Positions 1 to 6,563 of a DNA stretch of 36,319 nucleotides are shown in pieces. Each line of letters begins with the position of its first letter. Position 1 is the stretch's first letter. Origin of the DNA: a virus; IMG/VR virus record IMGVR_UViG_3300022920_000297, positions 1 through 36,319 of that record; one strand, 5' to 3'. The notes beneath the pieces are model-generated. The model had not been told where the DNA came from and ran no database searches. It worked only from the letters and a program-made list of their open reading frames with translations. A program made the position numbers and the translations under genes.

Positions 1-135
1 ACGAAACGCATCTTCGTCGCCTTCTTCTACCCATTTCTTCATTAGAGTTTTAATAACACGATTAATATCGCCAATCTCCGAACCAATGTATAGCCCAGGC
101 GCAACTTCATATTTTTCTACCCGTAATTCTTTCAT
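1..135 (-). CDS. Partial hypothetical protein (N-terminal 45 residues)
   Basis: An open frame starts at an ATG whose first base is 135 and runs to the window edge without a stop, giving 45 residues that begin MKELRVEKYEVAPGLYIGSE and end DEDAFR. The rest lies outside the window. A sigma-70-like promoter sits 36 nt upstream of the ATG, and this is the first gene after it. The visible part is charged, with no signal peptide or membrane segment. I do not recognise the family and suggest no function. Confidence 0.6.
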   Translation of the reverse strand, partial: MKELRVEKYEVAPGLYIGSEIGDINRVIKTLMKKWVEEGDEDAFR

Positions 136-170
136 CTAATTGTCCTGTTCACTTCAAATATTATTGTCTT

Positions 171-199
171 AATCTAACATGATCTTTATTTGTTGTCAA
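171..199 (-). promoter_or_regulatory. Sigma-70-like promoter for the partial gene at the window edge
   Basis: On the minus strand TTGACA (194-199) is followed after exactly 17 nt by TAGATT (171-176), and the next ATG is at 135. The -35 box is perfect and the -10 box has two mismatches to TATAAT. It lies in the gap below the ParB-like gene that ends at 205. Confidence 0.6.
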
Positions 200-204
200 C
201 TTGT

Positions 205-597
205 TTATATTGTATTTGTTAAAAGACTCATTACATCTAGTACATCACTTGGCTTGGCATAATATTCTTCTTCAAGCCATTCTTTCTTAGCAGATATGTA
301 CTGACAATCATATGCATGGTCTCCATTGCTGTTTGTAAAACTACAATAATTCCATACACGAGCAACTACTGGCAAATGAGTTAATCCAAGTCTAGGTGCT
401 AAGTATATTCTATGATTTCCGGTGTCTAATCTGACACGGCCGCTCCAAACACCAACTCCTAATATAATAGGATCAGTAACGCCATTCTCCATAATGTCGT
501 TCATAAGTGCTAAATCATCATTGGGGCGGTATGATGGGTTTGCCCAACGCCTGATTAATACAATGGGCATTTGTTGTATAAGTGATGGATCGATCAT
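205..597 (-). CDS. ParB/sulfiredoxin-like domain protein
   Basis: A 130-residue protein. The segment NGVTDPIILGVG, followed some residues later by LDTGNHRIYLA, matches the ParB N-terminal/sulfiredoxin-like fold, in which G-x-H-R contacts a nucleotide phosphate. The family includes CTP-binding partition proteins, nucleases and many phage proteins of unknown role. No helix-turn-helix or C-terminal partition domain is present, so a partition role is unlikely. The last 40 residues are acidic and unassigned. It starts 3 nt after the stop of the ClpP-like gene and is probably co-transcribed with it. The ribosome site (AGTGG next to the ATG) is poor, so coupling to the upstream gene is likely. Confidence 0.65.
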   Translation of the reverse strand: MIDPSLIQQMPIVLIRRWANPSYRPNDDLALMNDIMENGVTDPIILGVGVWSGRVRLDTGNHRIYLAPRLGLTHLPVVARVWNYCSFTNSNGDHAYDCQYISAKKEWLEEEYYAKPSDVLDVMSLLTNTI

Positions 598-600
598 CCA

Positions 601-1275
601 CTAATAAGTTTGGATAACGTGATCCGCAATACCATGTTTGATTGTTTCTTCTGTTGTTAACCAACAGTCACTTTCAGGTAATAGGTTTTTACGGATGTAA
701 CTTACATTTTTACCTGTACATTTTACATAGTGATCCATCATACGATCTGTTGACAATTCAAATTCTTTAACAATTGACATTAGTTCATGTTCTTTGCCTT
801 TTGAGCCCCATGAATATTGATGTGACATTACACTAGTATTTTGTGTAATATAACGATGTCCTTTTTCTCCTGCCATCATTAGTAGTACGCCGCAACTAGC
901 AATCATTCCCATACCATATGTGTATACTGGGATTTCACTTTGCTTGATTACATCAATTAGATGGAATGCACTGTTTACTGCGCCGCCTGGAGAATTAATG
1001 TACAAGTGAATAACTTCTGGTCTTGTTTCTGCTGGCATCATGTTATATTCCATAATCATTCTGACTAATGGCATACAGTTTTCTTGATTAAACTCTTTAT
1101 CCATGAATAGGACACCGTTATCATATAATGCTTCACCAGGTTTCTTGGGCGGCATTGGTGGCTGTGGCATTGCTACTTGTGGAGGAGTTGGAGTTGTCTT
1201 AGGTGTTGGAATAATTCCAGTGTCTAAGGCTTTTTCTTTAGTTTTTTTCTTTTTTGTGACTGGTTTTTTAGCCAT
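601..1275 (-). CDS. ClpP-like serine protease (S14 family) with Lys/Pro-rich N-terminal extension
   Basis: A 224-residue protein with a ClpP/crotonase-fold core from about residue 50. INSPGGAVNSA matches the oxyanion-hole glycine strand; GMIASCG carries the nucleophile Ser127; VMSHQ carries His152; and ESDCWLTTEE followed by HGIADHV gives the acid, Asp203, and the usual end of the fold. The triad is therefore complete. The first 50 residues are a Lys- then Pro-rich tail absent from cellular ClpP. Roles known for phage S14 proteases are prohead maturation and work with host Clp ATPases; the sequence does not decide between them. A T4-late-like box lies upstream (1336-1343) with a tail-fibre-type gene just before it, which favours late expression and a virion-maturation role. 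Confidence 0.85.
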   Translation of the reverse strand: MAKKPVTKKKKTKEKALDTGIIPTPKTTPTPPQVAMPQPPMPPKKPGEALYDNGVLFMDKEFNQENCMPLVRMIMEYNMMPAETRPEVIHLYINSPGGAVNSAFHLIDVIKQSEIPVYTYGMGMIASCGVLLMMAGEKGHRYITQNTSVMSHQYSWGSKGKEHELMSIVKEFELSTDRMMDHYVKCTGKNVSYIRKNLLPESDCWLTTEETIKHGIADHVIQTY

Positions 1276-1335
1276 AATTTTTATAGTTCCTTTGTTTATA
1301 CTGATATGATAAACGTATCAGGTGTTCCTTGTTTA

Positions 1336-1343
1336 TATTTATA
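1336..1343 (-). promoter_or_regulatory. T4-late-type promoter box TATAAATA before the ClpP-like gene
   Basis: The minus strand reads TATAAATA, identical to the T4 late (gp55-dependent) -10 consensus, 60 nt upstream of the ClpP-like start. Between box and gene, a hairpin with arms CTGATA and TATCAG (1301-1321) would lie in the 5' leader. No -35 box is seen, as expected for late promoters. Confidence 0.55.
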
Positions 1344-1352
1344 TTGCTTTGA

Positions 1353-1802
1353 TTATGGAGTTTGTACAAATGTAGATGGCACAAATTGAACCCAATCAGT
1401 TCCGTTATATCCTTCAAACATGTTTGTTGCTTCGTTAAAATACATCATTCCAGCTGTAGCTGGAGATGGGCGAGCTGCTGTTAAGCCTTTTGGTAATTGG
1501 AATACAGTTACATTAATTGTATCAGCTGTAAGAGTACCTACAGTGATATTACCTTTAATGATGGTACCATCCAAGGCATTAACATCATTAACTGTTTTGT
1601 CTGTTAAGCTTATACTATCGAGAAGTAAAAACTCACTAGTTTCAGCATCTCTAACTAGCCCTGAATATTGTGTAGGTCCAATCTTGCCCAAGAACCCCAC
1701 ATCAGTTGGATTAGCACCATCTTTATTAGTAACGATAATTGGATCAGTAAATCCAACAGTTGTACTGATAATATTAGTTGCTTGAATTCCTCTGAAAGCC
1801 AT
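1353..1802 (-). CDS. Tail-fibre / virion surface type protein
   Basis: A 149-residue protein rich in Thr, Val, Asn and Gly, in a beta-repeat style (DGTIIKGNITVGTLTADTIN). The C-terminal stretch PATAGMMYFNEATNMFEGYN then GTDWVQF is the short motif seen at the ends of many phage tail-fibre and structural proteins, where it appears as 'MYFNxxTxxFEGYNGTxWV'. It is much shorter than a full fibre, so it may be a tip, a collar piece or a decoration protein. The start has a strong ribosome site (AAGGAGAT, 5-6 nt before ATG), and a perfect TATAAATA late box lies 21 nt upstream of the ATG. Late, virion-associated expression is thus well supported; the exact position in the particle is not. Confidence 0.7.
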   Translation of the reverse strand: MAFRGIQATNIISTTVGFTDPIIVTNKDGANPTDVGFLGKIGPTQYSGLVRDAETSEFLLLDSISLTDKTVNDVNALDGTIIKGNITVGTLTADTINVTVFQLPKGLTAARPSPATAGMMYFNEATNMFEGYNGTDWVQFVPSTFVQTP

Positions 1803-1823
1803 AACTATCTCCTTGCTTACATC

Positions 1824-1831
1824 TATTTATA
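1824..1831 (-). promoter_or_regulatory. T4-late-type promoter box TATAAATA before the fibre-type gene
   Basis: A perfect TATAAATA on the minus strand sits about 10 nt before the ribosome site AAGGAGAT of the fibre-type gene. The implied leader of 10-15 nt is typical for T4 late transcripts. It lies in the 43-nt gap after the co-chaperonin gene. Confidence 0.7.
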
Positions 1832-1845
1832 CATTTTGTAAGTAG

Positions 1846-2157
1846 TTAATCAATTACTGGGTATTCGTCAGAGACTGCTAAAATTTCTTTATTATCCAGT
1901 AGCCATAGACCAGGGTCATCACTGGACATTTTTACTTGATTACTCCAACGTCCATGTGCAACGTATACATAATCACCTTCTTTAACAAAGTCGACTTTTT
2001 CGCCAATGCTTTCAATTTGGAACCAACGTGGGCGGATGCCACTTGTGTCTCTATCTTTATCTGCAAGTAATAATCCACTTGCTAGCTTTCTGTGGCCACC
2101 AGGACGTTCTAGCATAGTAGCTAAAATACGTTCTCCAAATGCTGTAACTTTAGTCAT
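1846..2157 (-). CDS. GroES/gp31-like co-chaperonin
   Basis: About 103 residues with the Cpn10 layout: an N-terminal FGERIL strand (cpn10 'GDRVLV' position), a central SGLLLADKDRD loop, IGEKVDFVKEGDYVYVAHG matching the 'V.VGDxVLF' region, and a terminal DNKEILAV matching 'EExDILAI'. In T4, gp31 replaces host GroES so that GroEL can fold the major capsid protein; the same job is inferred here. The frame opens six bases earlier at a TTG; I prefer the ATG at 2157, which overlaps the upstream stop by 8 nt and has GGAAG 9 nt upstream. Sequence similarity to bacterial GroES is modest, as is usual for phage versions. Confidence 0.75.
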   Translation of the reverse strand: MTKVTAFGERILATMLERPGGHRKLASGLLLADKDRDTSGIRPRWFQIESIGEKVDFVKEGDYVYVAHGRWSNQVKMSSDDPGLWLLDNKEILAVSDEYPVID

Positions 2158-2512
2158 TTTCAATTTCTTCCATGCTTCCGTCGCTATATTCTACTTCATA
2201 GTACTCAGTACCATCTTTGCGTGTACGTAGTTCGCGACTAATTTCAACCGTGCCTGTTTCTTCTTCTGTTGCTTCTGGTGTTTCTGCAACTGGCTCAGGA
2301 TTGCTAAATGATACTTGCTCCTGTTCTACAACTGGTGCTTCATATATTGCCTTAGCTTTTTTTTCTGCTGTTACTTTAACATTTCCGCGGCTGTCGATAA
2401 TGTCGCCACGGGCATTTACTGATTTGTTTCCAACTGCTCTAGCAGTCTCATTTTGCGATGCAAGAGCTTGCATGTTAATAGCTTTTCCTCTTGCTGTTGT
2501 TACTGATTTCAT
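2150..2512 (-). CDS. Hypothetical protein with acidic C-terminal half
   Basis: A 120-residue soluble protein. The first half is basic and small-residue rich (MKSVTTARGKAINMQALASQ, then NARGDIIDSRGNVKVTAEKK). The second half is strongly acidic with a Glu/Thr/Pro run and ends DGTEYYEVEYSDGSMEEIE. I believe similar proteins occur in other T4-like marine phages without a known role. It overlaps its upstream neighbour by 4 nt (ATGA) and the co-chaperonin start by 8 nt, so it belongs to the FkbM-to-co-chaperonin operon. The segment DxxGNVKV is a beta-hairpin pattern; no catalytic motif is visible. Confidence 0.65.
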   Translation of the reverse strand: MKSVTTARGKAINMQALASQNETARAVGNKSVNARGDIIDSRGNVKVTAEKKAKAIYEAPVVEQEQVSFSNPEPVAETPEATEEETGTVEISRELRTRKDGTEYYEVEYSDGSMEEIEND

Positions 2513-3027
2513 TTTAAGAACTCCTTAATGTCCAATTCGTATTTGATACTGTCTACTTTATGTATGCCTATCAAATATAGTATATAACTTGCAACACTTG
2601 ATCCTCGACCAACTCCCAATACAATATTATTTTCTTGGCAGACGTCAGTTAAAAAGATCAAAAATTGCAAAACTGGCATCATGCCACGTTTTTTGTATTC
2701 TGTTAATTCTTGTTCTACCCGTATCCATTTGCTAGAGTTACTTACAAAATCGCTTTTTGCCATTTGTAACTCTTGGCAAACTTTTGTATAAAGATGATCT
2801 ATAAGATCTAATGTTTTATATTCTTCTGGCATGTGCCAGGTGTTTACACATTGCTCATGATAGTCTTCAGCATTGTTTTCAGGGATAGCTTCAATATGGC
2901 TATCAATGTCAAACTGGTTACACCAGTTATTATATATATTTATAGGATCTATTTCAGTGAATACTGCTGGGCCAATGTCTTCATCTCGAAGCCACGTCTG
3001 CACTAGCGATTCATCACTCAAAATCAT
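2509..3027 (-). CDS. Stand-alone fragment of DNA polymerase III alpha subunit (DnaE-like), catalytic residues absent
   Basis: The C-terminal 70 residues match one stretch of the bacterial C-family polymerase: RVEQELTEYKKRGMMPVLQF fits 'RLeyEL..I..mGF.gYFLi', then LTDVCQENNIVLGVGRGSSV and ASYILYLIGIHKVDSIKY fit 'A...gI.VGPGRGSaAGSLVaY.L.IT..DPi.y', and DIKEFLK fits 'LlFERFLN'. In DnaE the catalytic PDFDIDF follows directly, but this protein stops after EFLK. It therefore keeps the GRGS nucleotide-triphosphate loop and has no metal-binding aspartates. The first 65 residues are unassigned. The start is uncertain: ATG at 3027 overlaps the upstream gene by 14 nt, and ATG 3045 or GTG 3054 are alternatives. 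Its role is unknown; it cannot be an active polymerase by itself. Confidence 0.75.
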   Translation of the reverse strand: MILSDESLVQTWLRDEDIGPAVFTEIDPINIYNNWCNQFDIDSHIEAIPENNAEDYHEQCVNTWHMPEEYKTLDLIDHLYTKVCQELQMAKSDFVSNSSKWIRVEQELTEYKKRGMMPVLQFLIFLTDVCQENNIVLGVGRGSSVASYILYLIGIHKVDSIKYELDIKEFLK

Positions 3028-3301
3028 CTGATGGTTGTGGTTCATCTTCACCAATTAACAAACTCCCTGATGGTTTTTCATCTTTGTCATTTTTCTTTAC
3101 ACTACTACTAATAAACTCTTGTATTCTTATCTGTTTATGAGCTCTAATTTTTACTAAAAACCCATCAATCTGATCAATTATCTCTTGACTCATACCTGCT
3201 GAATGTGCAGCCAAGATACGTTTAAGTACACTTTTTTCGAACTCAATTGTTTCTTCCATAGTTAAGCTATCAAGTGGTTTATTATTAAATTGTAGTGACA
3301 T
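3014..3301 (-). CDS. Hypothetical protein
   Basis: A 95-residue protein. Residues 10-65 look helical (MEETIEFEKSVLKRILAAHS, then IIDQIDGFLVKIRAHKQIRI) and the tail is acidic and Ser/Pro-rich (DEPQPSDDFE). No known motif. Its start codon overlaps the MazG stop (TAATG), and it precedes the DnaE-like fragment with a small overlap, so the two are translationally coupled. A small adaptor or structural role would fit the helical pattern, but I have no evidence for either. Confidence 0.6.
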   Translation of the reverse strand: MSLQFNNKPLDSLTMEETIEFEKSVLKRILAAHSAGMSQEIIDQIDGFLVKIRAHKQIRIQEFISSSVKKNDKDEKPSGSLLIGEDEPQPSDDFE

Positions 3302-3657
3302 TATTCTACAAACTTTGCTAGTTCAGGTGCTTTCCAACCCTCTGGCTTTAGTACTTTACCGTCTTCACGCTTAATTACTTTTCCAGTTGTTGGATCAATC
3401 TTAGCAAAGTTAGTGTTCATTACTTCACGCCATGCAGCTTCGCCATCCCATCCTGCGGCACGAATAGCACCTACAGTTACAACTAGAATGTCTACTAATG
3501 CGTCTAATTGCTCTACTTTATCATTTGCAGCTACTGCTTCTACAAGCTCGTCAACTTCTTCGTCAATAAGACCAAGATACATTTTATAGTTTGCTTCGCT
3601 TGCAGGCTGATCACATGCTGTTCCAAACTTGTTTACGTCTTCAAAAACGTTTGTCAT
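3301..3657 (-). CDS. MazG-like nucleotide pyrophosphohydrolase
   Basis: A 118-residue all-alpha protein with the MazG/dUTPase-like metal motif: EEVDE near residue 33, followed by EQLDALVD, which together give the EExxE...ExxxD set that binds Mg. The rest, VGAIRAAGWDGEAAWREVMN followed by TNFAKIDPTTGKVIKREDGK, matches the single-domain phage family, whose C-terminal half carries the 'N.sKfd..tGk...reDGKv.Kp.gw..P' pattern. Family members hydrolyse nucleoside triphosphates or alarmone-like substrates; in phages they are proposed to tune nucleotide pools or ppGpp. The gene follows FkbM by 3 nt in the operon starting at the 4349-4377 promoter. Confidence 0.8.
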   Translation of the reverse strand: MTNVFEDVNKFGTACDQPASEANYKMYLGLIDEEVDELVEAVAANDKVEQLDALVDILVVTVGAIRAAGWDGEAAWREVMNTNFAKIDPTTGKVIKREDGKVLKPEGWKAPELAKFVE

Positions 3658-3660
3658 TAT

Positions 3661-4320
3661 TTAATCTCCTTTATAATCATAATATTCGCTTCCTTGTCTG
3701 AAGGAATCATATTTTGGATATTCGTTAATCTTAGGCATTATAAAATCTTGCTTTTTAAAAATTAAATCAACTTGATGTAAATTACCATACGCATAATCCA
3801 TGTTTACTACATCCCATAGTTCAAAATCCATGTCTTGAATACGATTTATAAGTTGTCCCATACATGGTGTCTGTGCTTCTATTATTACTAAATCAAACTC
3901 ACGGCAAGCATTAACTCCACCCTGTAGAATATCTAGTTCATAACCATCAACATCAATTTTAATTAAACTGTTTCCAGCATAAGCCTTAGGATTTATATCC
4001 AGGCTGTCCAGTGTTGTTATTTTACTTTCATACTTGTAGCTTTCGCCTTCATGTATTAAAGATAACTTTGCACTCTTGTTTTCTTCATTTCCTAATGCTA
4101 CGTTTATAAGTTCATAGCTAAAGTTTTTATAGTTTTTATGTATTAGATCATTATGATTTGCATCTGGTTCGATTAATACATAATGTGCATCTGGAAGAGT
4201 GCGTTGCAACCAAGGCGTACCACTATGCACGCCAATGTCCAATACATAGTTTATATCATACCCACATTGCTTGAGAAATTGCAAGCTATCTTTTATTCTG
4301 GGTAGACGATGTCTAATCAT
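3661..4320 (-). CDS. FkbM-family SAM-dependent methyltransferase
   Basis: A 219-residue Rossmann methyltransferase. VLDIGVHSG (about residues 26-34) is the SAM glycine loop, VLIEPD the acidic loop contacting the ribose, and LIKIDVDGYELDILQGG (about 140-156) is the hallmark FkbM motif 'lIKIDVEGfE..VL.G'. FkbM enzymes O-methylate sugars and polyketides, so a target on a glycan, possibly on the virion or host surface, is reasonable but inferred. First gene of an operon: the promoter at 4349-4377 ends about 29 nt upstream of the ATG, and the MazG gene follows after 3 nt. Confidence 0.85.
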   Translation of the reverse strand: MIRHRLPRIKDSLQFLKQCGYDINYVLDIGVHSGTPWLQRTLPDAHYVLIEPDANHNDLIHKNYKNFSYELINVALGNEENKSAKLSLIHEGESYKYESKITTLDSLDINPKAYAGNSLIKIDVDGYELDILQGGVNACREFDLVIIEAQTPCMGQLINRIQDMDFELWDVVNMDYAYGNLHQVDLIFKKQDFIMPKINEYPKYDSFRQGSEYYDYKGD

Positions 4321-4348
4321 TACATTAACCTTTTGTGTTACTTGATTT

Positions 4349-4377
4349 ATAGTAACATATAAAGTTGAGTATGTCTA
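4349..4377 (-). promoter_or_regulatory. Sigma-70-like promoter for the FkbM-MazG-DnaE fragment operon
   Basis: On the minus strand TAGACA (4372-4377), 17 nt, then TACTAT (4349-4354). Both boxes have one or two mismatches to consensus. It falls between the stop of the IscA-like gene and the FkbM start. Confidence 0.5.
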
Positions 4378-4382
4378 GTATT

Positions 4383-4769
4383 TTATTCAGGAAGTTTGAA
4401 GCCACCTGGATTAGCCATATTAGCCTCAACCAAGTCCATGTCAAAATTGACACTTTCACCACAGCCACATCCTGCTTGTGCTTGTGGATTAACAATTTCA
4501 AGGGTTGTTCCAAATAATGTCTTACTTAGTTGTAACTCTGTACCAAATAAGAACATAACACTCATACCGTCAAGCACAAGTGTACCGCCATTCCCTAGTG
4601 GAATAACCTCGTCAACCATATCATCGATTTCACCTTCAGCTACCAATTGCCAGTCATACTTAAATCCTGCGCAACCGCCTCCTGTTACTCCAAGGCGTGG
4701 GAATTTTCCTTCGTTAGCATCTTGAATGCCTTTTAGGTGATGTTCTGCTTCTTCTGTAATTTTAATCAT
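4383..4769 (-). CDS. IscA/ErpA/SufA-type iron-sulfur cluster carrier
   Basis: A 128-residue A-type carrier. The three cluster-binding cysteines are present in their usual contexts: GGGCAGFKYD (Cys33) and GCGCGES (Cys101 and Cys103). The opening ITEEAEHHLKGI matches the family start, and LVLDGMSVMFLFGTEL the 'vvvD..S...l.G..iD' region. After the CGCG motif it has about 25 extra residues rich in Asn, Pro and Gly. A-type carriers pass 2Fe-2S or 4Fe-4S clusters to apo-proteins in the cytosol. Last gene of the cassette that also encodes a ferredoxin, an iron permease and a MIP18-like factor. It is separated from apt by 84 nt containing the inverted repeat AGAACTAAGTTCT, so it may also have its own control. 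Confidence 0.92.
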   Translation of the reverse strand: MIKITEEAEHHLKGIQDANEGKFPRLGVTGGGCAGFKYDWQLVAEGEIDDMVDEVIPLGNGGTLVLDGMSVMFLFGTELQLSKTLFGTTLEIVNPQAQAGCGCGESVNFDMDLVEANMANPGGFKLPE

Positions 4770-4852
4770 TACATTTCTCCTAGATATGCTTTATAAAGAA
4801 CTTAGTTCTCTACTGTATTTAACCAGTTTTTGATAGGTTAATCCTTGTGTTA

Positions 4853-5386
4853 TTATTTTTGTGCATCATATGCACTAGTAATATCAAAGTATAACAAGTC
4901 ATCATCATTTATATATTTTAAATTAACAACTGCAACACCACCAACCGCCTTGGCGCCAGTTTGTTCTACTAATTTTTTAGTTGCTAACATACTTCCACCA
5001 GTTGCTACTAGATCGTCTGCAATTAATACTCTGCTTGTATGGCCTAATAGGCCTGTTTGCAATGTTAAGGTAGCACTACCATATTCCAAATCGTAACTTT
5101 GTTCCATAAGTGTTCCAGGATACTTGGCACCAGCTTTACGTACCATTACAAAGGGCTTCTGCATTTCATGCGCCAATGCTGCACCTAAAACAAATCCTCT
5201 ACTCTCAATACCTACAATGTGTGTTACATGACCATATTTTGATCCCCAGTCCATATCACGGGCTAGTTGTTCAACACACAACCCCCATATTTCACTAGCA
5301 AATAAGCTATTCATGTCGTAAAAGTTTACACCTTTAATAGGATAGTCTGGTACTGTTCTAATATAGTCTTTAACGTCTAGCTTCAT
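4853..5386 (-). CDS. apt: Adenine phosphoribosyltransferase
   Basis: A 177-residue type I PRTase. The opening DYIRTVPDYPIKGVNFYD is the characteristic Apt start (family 'i...pdfPkpGi.F.Di'). VGIESRGFVLGAALA and VRKAGAKYPG are Apt signature segments, and VLIADDLVATGGS (residues 120-132) is the PRPP-binding loop. It converts adenine plus PRPP to AMP. I start at the ATG at 5386, which has GGAGG 9 nt upstream, rather than the longer frame opening at 5452; the remaining overlap with the ABM gene is 17 nt. In a phage it could salvage adenine from host nucleic acid breakdown. Its link to the surrounding iron genes is not obvious. Confidence 0.92.
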   Translation of the reverse strand: MKLDVKDYIRTVPDYPIKGVNFYDMNSLFASEIWGLCVEQLARDMDWGSKYGHVTHIVGIESRGFVLGAALAHEMQKPFVMVRKAGAKYPGTLMEQSYDLEYGSATLTLQTGLLGHTSRVLIADDLVATGGSMLATKKLVEQTGAKAVGGVAVVNLKYINDDDLLYFDITSAYDAQK

Positions 5387-5660
5387 CGTCTGTAACCTCC
5401 ATGTGTATTCCTTTGACCCAATGATACCATTCACGCCACTTAGCTTTGGCACTCATATGAGTTGGATTCATTGCCCAATCTTGAACATCTTCTTTACTAC
5501 GCCATGTGCTAATAGTAATTTCAGTTTCACCTATTTCTTCACTTGTTAAACTAATAAATCCAGGGTGTTGTTCTCCAAGGTCTCTAACTCGTGTAACATA
5601 GTCTCGATATTCGTCGTTAAACTCTTTAATATGAGCTATAAAGATTACTTTGATTGGCAT
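5370..5660 (-). CDS. ABM-fold (antibiotic biosynthesis monooxygenase-like) small protein
   Basis: A 96-residue ferredoxin-like alpha/beta protein matching the ABM/dimeric barrel family. HPGFISLTSEEIG sits at the 'hPGFl.....' position, and ISTWRSKEDVQDWAMNPTHM followed by SAKAKWREWY gives the 'W.s.e....W..s..H..a' pattern. The family includes IsdG heme-degrading enzymes, which would suit an iron cassette. However, the IsdG Asn near residue 7 is not visible and the His spacing after the Trp differs, so heme oxygenase activity is only a possibility. It sits directly after the iron permease gene (0 nt gap). Confidence 0.75.
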   Translation of the reverse strand: MPIKVIFIAHIKEFNDEYRDYVTRVRDLGEQHPGFISLTSEEIGETEITISTWRSKEDVQDWAMNPTHMSAKAKWREWYHWVKGIHMEVTDDEARR

Positions 5661-6209
5661 TTAGTGACCTTCCAAGTGTTCCCAAGCCTCGTAACCAAAC
5701 CACAAACCAAACACTAGGAATGCATAACGTGTTACCATAAACAATGTTGCTGGTTTTACGTTTGCTTTGATAACTGGAAAGCTACCAAACACTAATGCAC
5801 TTGCTAGTGCGGCACTTAACCAACTTGTTGGATTATTGTTTGCAGCTTGGAACATGAATACAAAGATTTCCATGCTTTCTCTTGCATAGATAAACCAAAT
5901 TGTAAATAGTCCTGCAATAACACCTGTTTGCTTCGCAGCAATTGCATCTACGTGGCTCTTGATATGCTTTGCCATTCCTTTACTTGTAAAGAACAACCAA
6001 AACATCAATGCACTTAGCAATGCATACATTACTACTTCATATGGTTCTAGTAGTTCTCCTGCGTAGTAGCCTACTACAATACCTGATAATACACCAACAA
6101 TAGCTGAGCCATAAACTCGCCATGATGCTGTAATAGCTGTCATTACCATCAATGTTAAAAACATCATCTCTAAAGCTTCACGCCCTACGTATACAAAACT
6201 TGTAATCAT
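5661..6209 (-). CDS. FTR1/EfeU-like iron permease, short form
   Basis: A 182-residue integral membrane protein with about six hydrophobic segments (approximately residues 2-24, 32-52, 58-75, 95-120, 130-146, 155-174). It carries two R-E-x-x-E motifs, REALE at 10-14 in the first segment and RESME at 110-114 in the fourth. This pair is the defining iron-binding signature of the FTR1/EfeU permeases, which move Fe(III) across the inner membrane with an oxidase or periplasmic partner. At 182 residues it is clearly shorter than bacterial EfeU (about 270), with no periplasmic EfeO-like domain. The neighbours (ferredoxin 3 nt upstream, ABM directly downstream) support an iron role. Most likely inserted in the host inner membrane during infection. 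Confidence 0.75.
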   Translation of the reverse strand: MITSFVYVGREALEMMFLTLMVMTAITASWRVYGSAIVGVLSGIVVGYYAGELLEPYEVVMYALLSALMFWLFFTSKGMAKHIKSHVDAIAAKQTGVIAGLFTIWFIYARESMEIFVFMFQAANNNPTSWLSAALASALVFGSFPVIKANVKPATLFMVTRYAFLVFGLWFGYEAWEHLEGH

Positions 6210-6212
6210 TTA

Positions 6213-6563
6213 TTAATTTCCTTCTCCGGGTTCTTCGCTAAGTAGTTCTAGTTTACTGCCGCCAGTGTATCCTTTGGCAGGGTTAAATTCGTCAGCGTCT
6301 GGTAATGGATCTCGTTGTTCTGAAATTACCGGCCAAATCTCGCTGTATTTTTGATTAAAATCTACCCATTTTTTACCTTCTTCATTGTTGTCTGGTAAAA
6401 TAGCATCAGCTGGGCATTCTGGTTCACATACTCCACAGTCAATGCATTCATCTGGATGAATAACTAAAGTATTTTCTCCTTCATAAAAACAGTCTACTGG
6501 GCATACTGCTACACAATCTGTATATTTGCACTTAATGCAAGCATCTGTTACTACAAATGTCAT
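6213..6563 (-). CDS. fdxA: FdxA-type 7Fe-8S ferredoxin
   Basis: A 116-residue protein that follows bacterial FdxA closely over its full length. Cysteines lie at 9, 12, 17, 21 and 25 ([20 protein letters not shown]) and at 40, 43, 46 and 50 ([14 protein letters not shown]), the arrangement that holds one 3Fe-4S and one 4Fe-4S cluster. The C-terminal extension with [17 protein letters not shown] matches the FdxA-specific tail. It transfers electrons at low potential in the cytosol. The likeness to alphaproteobacterial proteins suggests recent acquisition from a host. In the operon it could donate electrons for Fe-S assembly, iron reduction or an oxygenase; this is inference. Confidence 0.93.
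   Translation of the reverse strand: MTFVVTDACIKCKYTDCVAVCPVDCFYEGENTLVIHPDECIDCGVCEPECPADAILPDNNEEGKKWVDFNQKYSEIWPVISEQRDPLPDADEFNPAKGYTGGSKLELLSEEPGEGN

Noticed and set aside
205-597. Plasmid or phage-plasmid partition role for the ParB-like protein
   Set aside because: No ParA, no helix-turn-helix part and no centromere-like repeats are visible.
2937-2944. TATAAATA sequence on the minus strand within the DnaE-like gene
   Set aside because: It is identical to the late consensus but lies inside a gene, over 400 nt from the next start; chance occurrence in an AT-rich run is more likely.
4325-4513. 62-codon minus-strand frame overlapping the 3' end of the IscA-like gene
   Set aside because: It lies in another frame of a gene with intact cluster cysteines and has no homologous look; the region beyond 4383 is a promoter.
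4770-4852. Promoter directly before the IscA-like gene
   Set aside because: A TATAAA and an inverted repeat AGAACTAAGTTCT are present, but no -35 box lies at the right distance. The gene is more simply read from the upstream operon promoter.
5370-5660. Calling the ABM protein a heme oxygenase (IsdG type)
   Set aside because: The fold fits, but the Asn near residue 7 and the Trp-His spacing of IsdG are not matched; only the iron context supports it.
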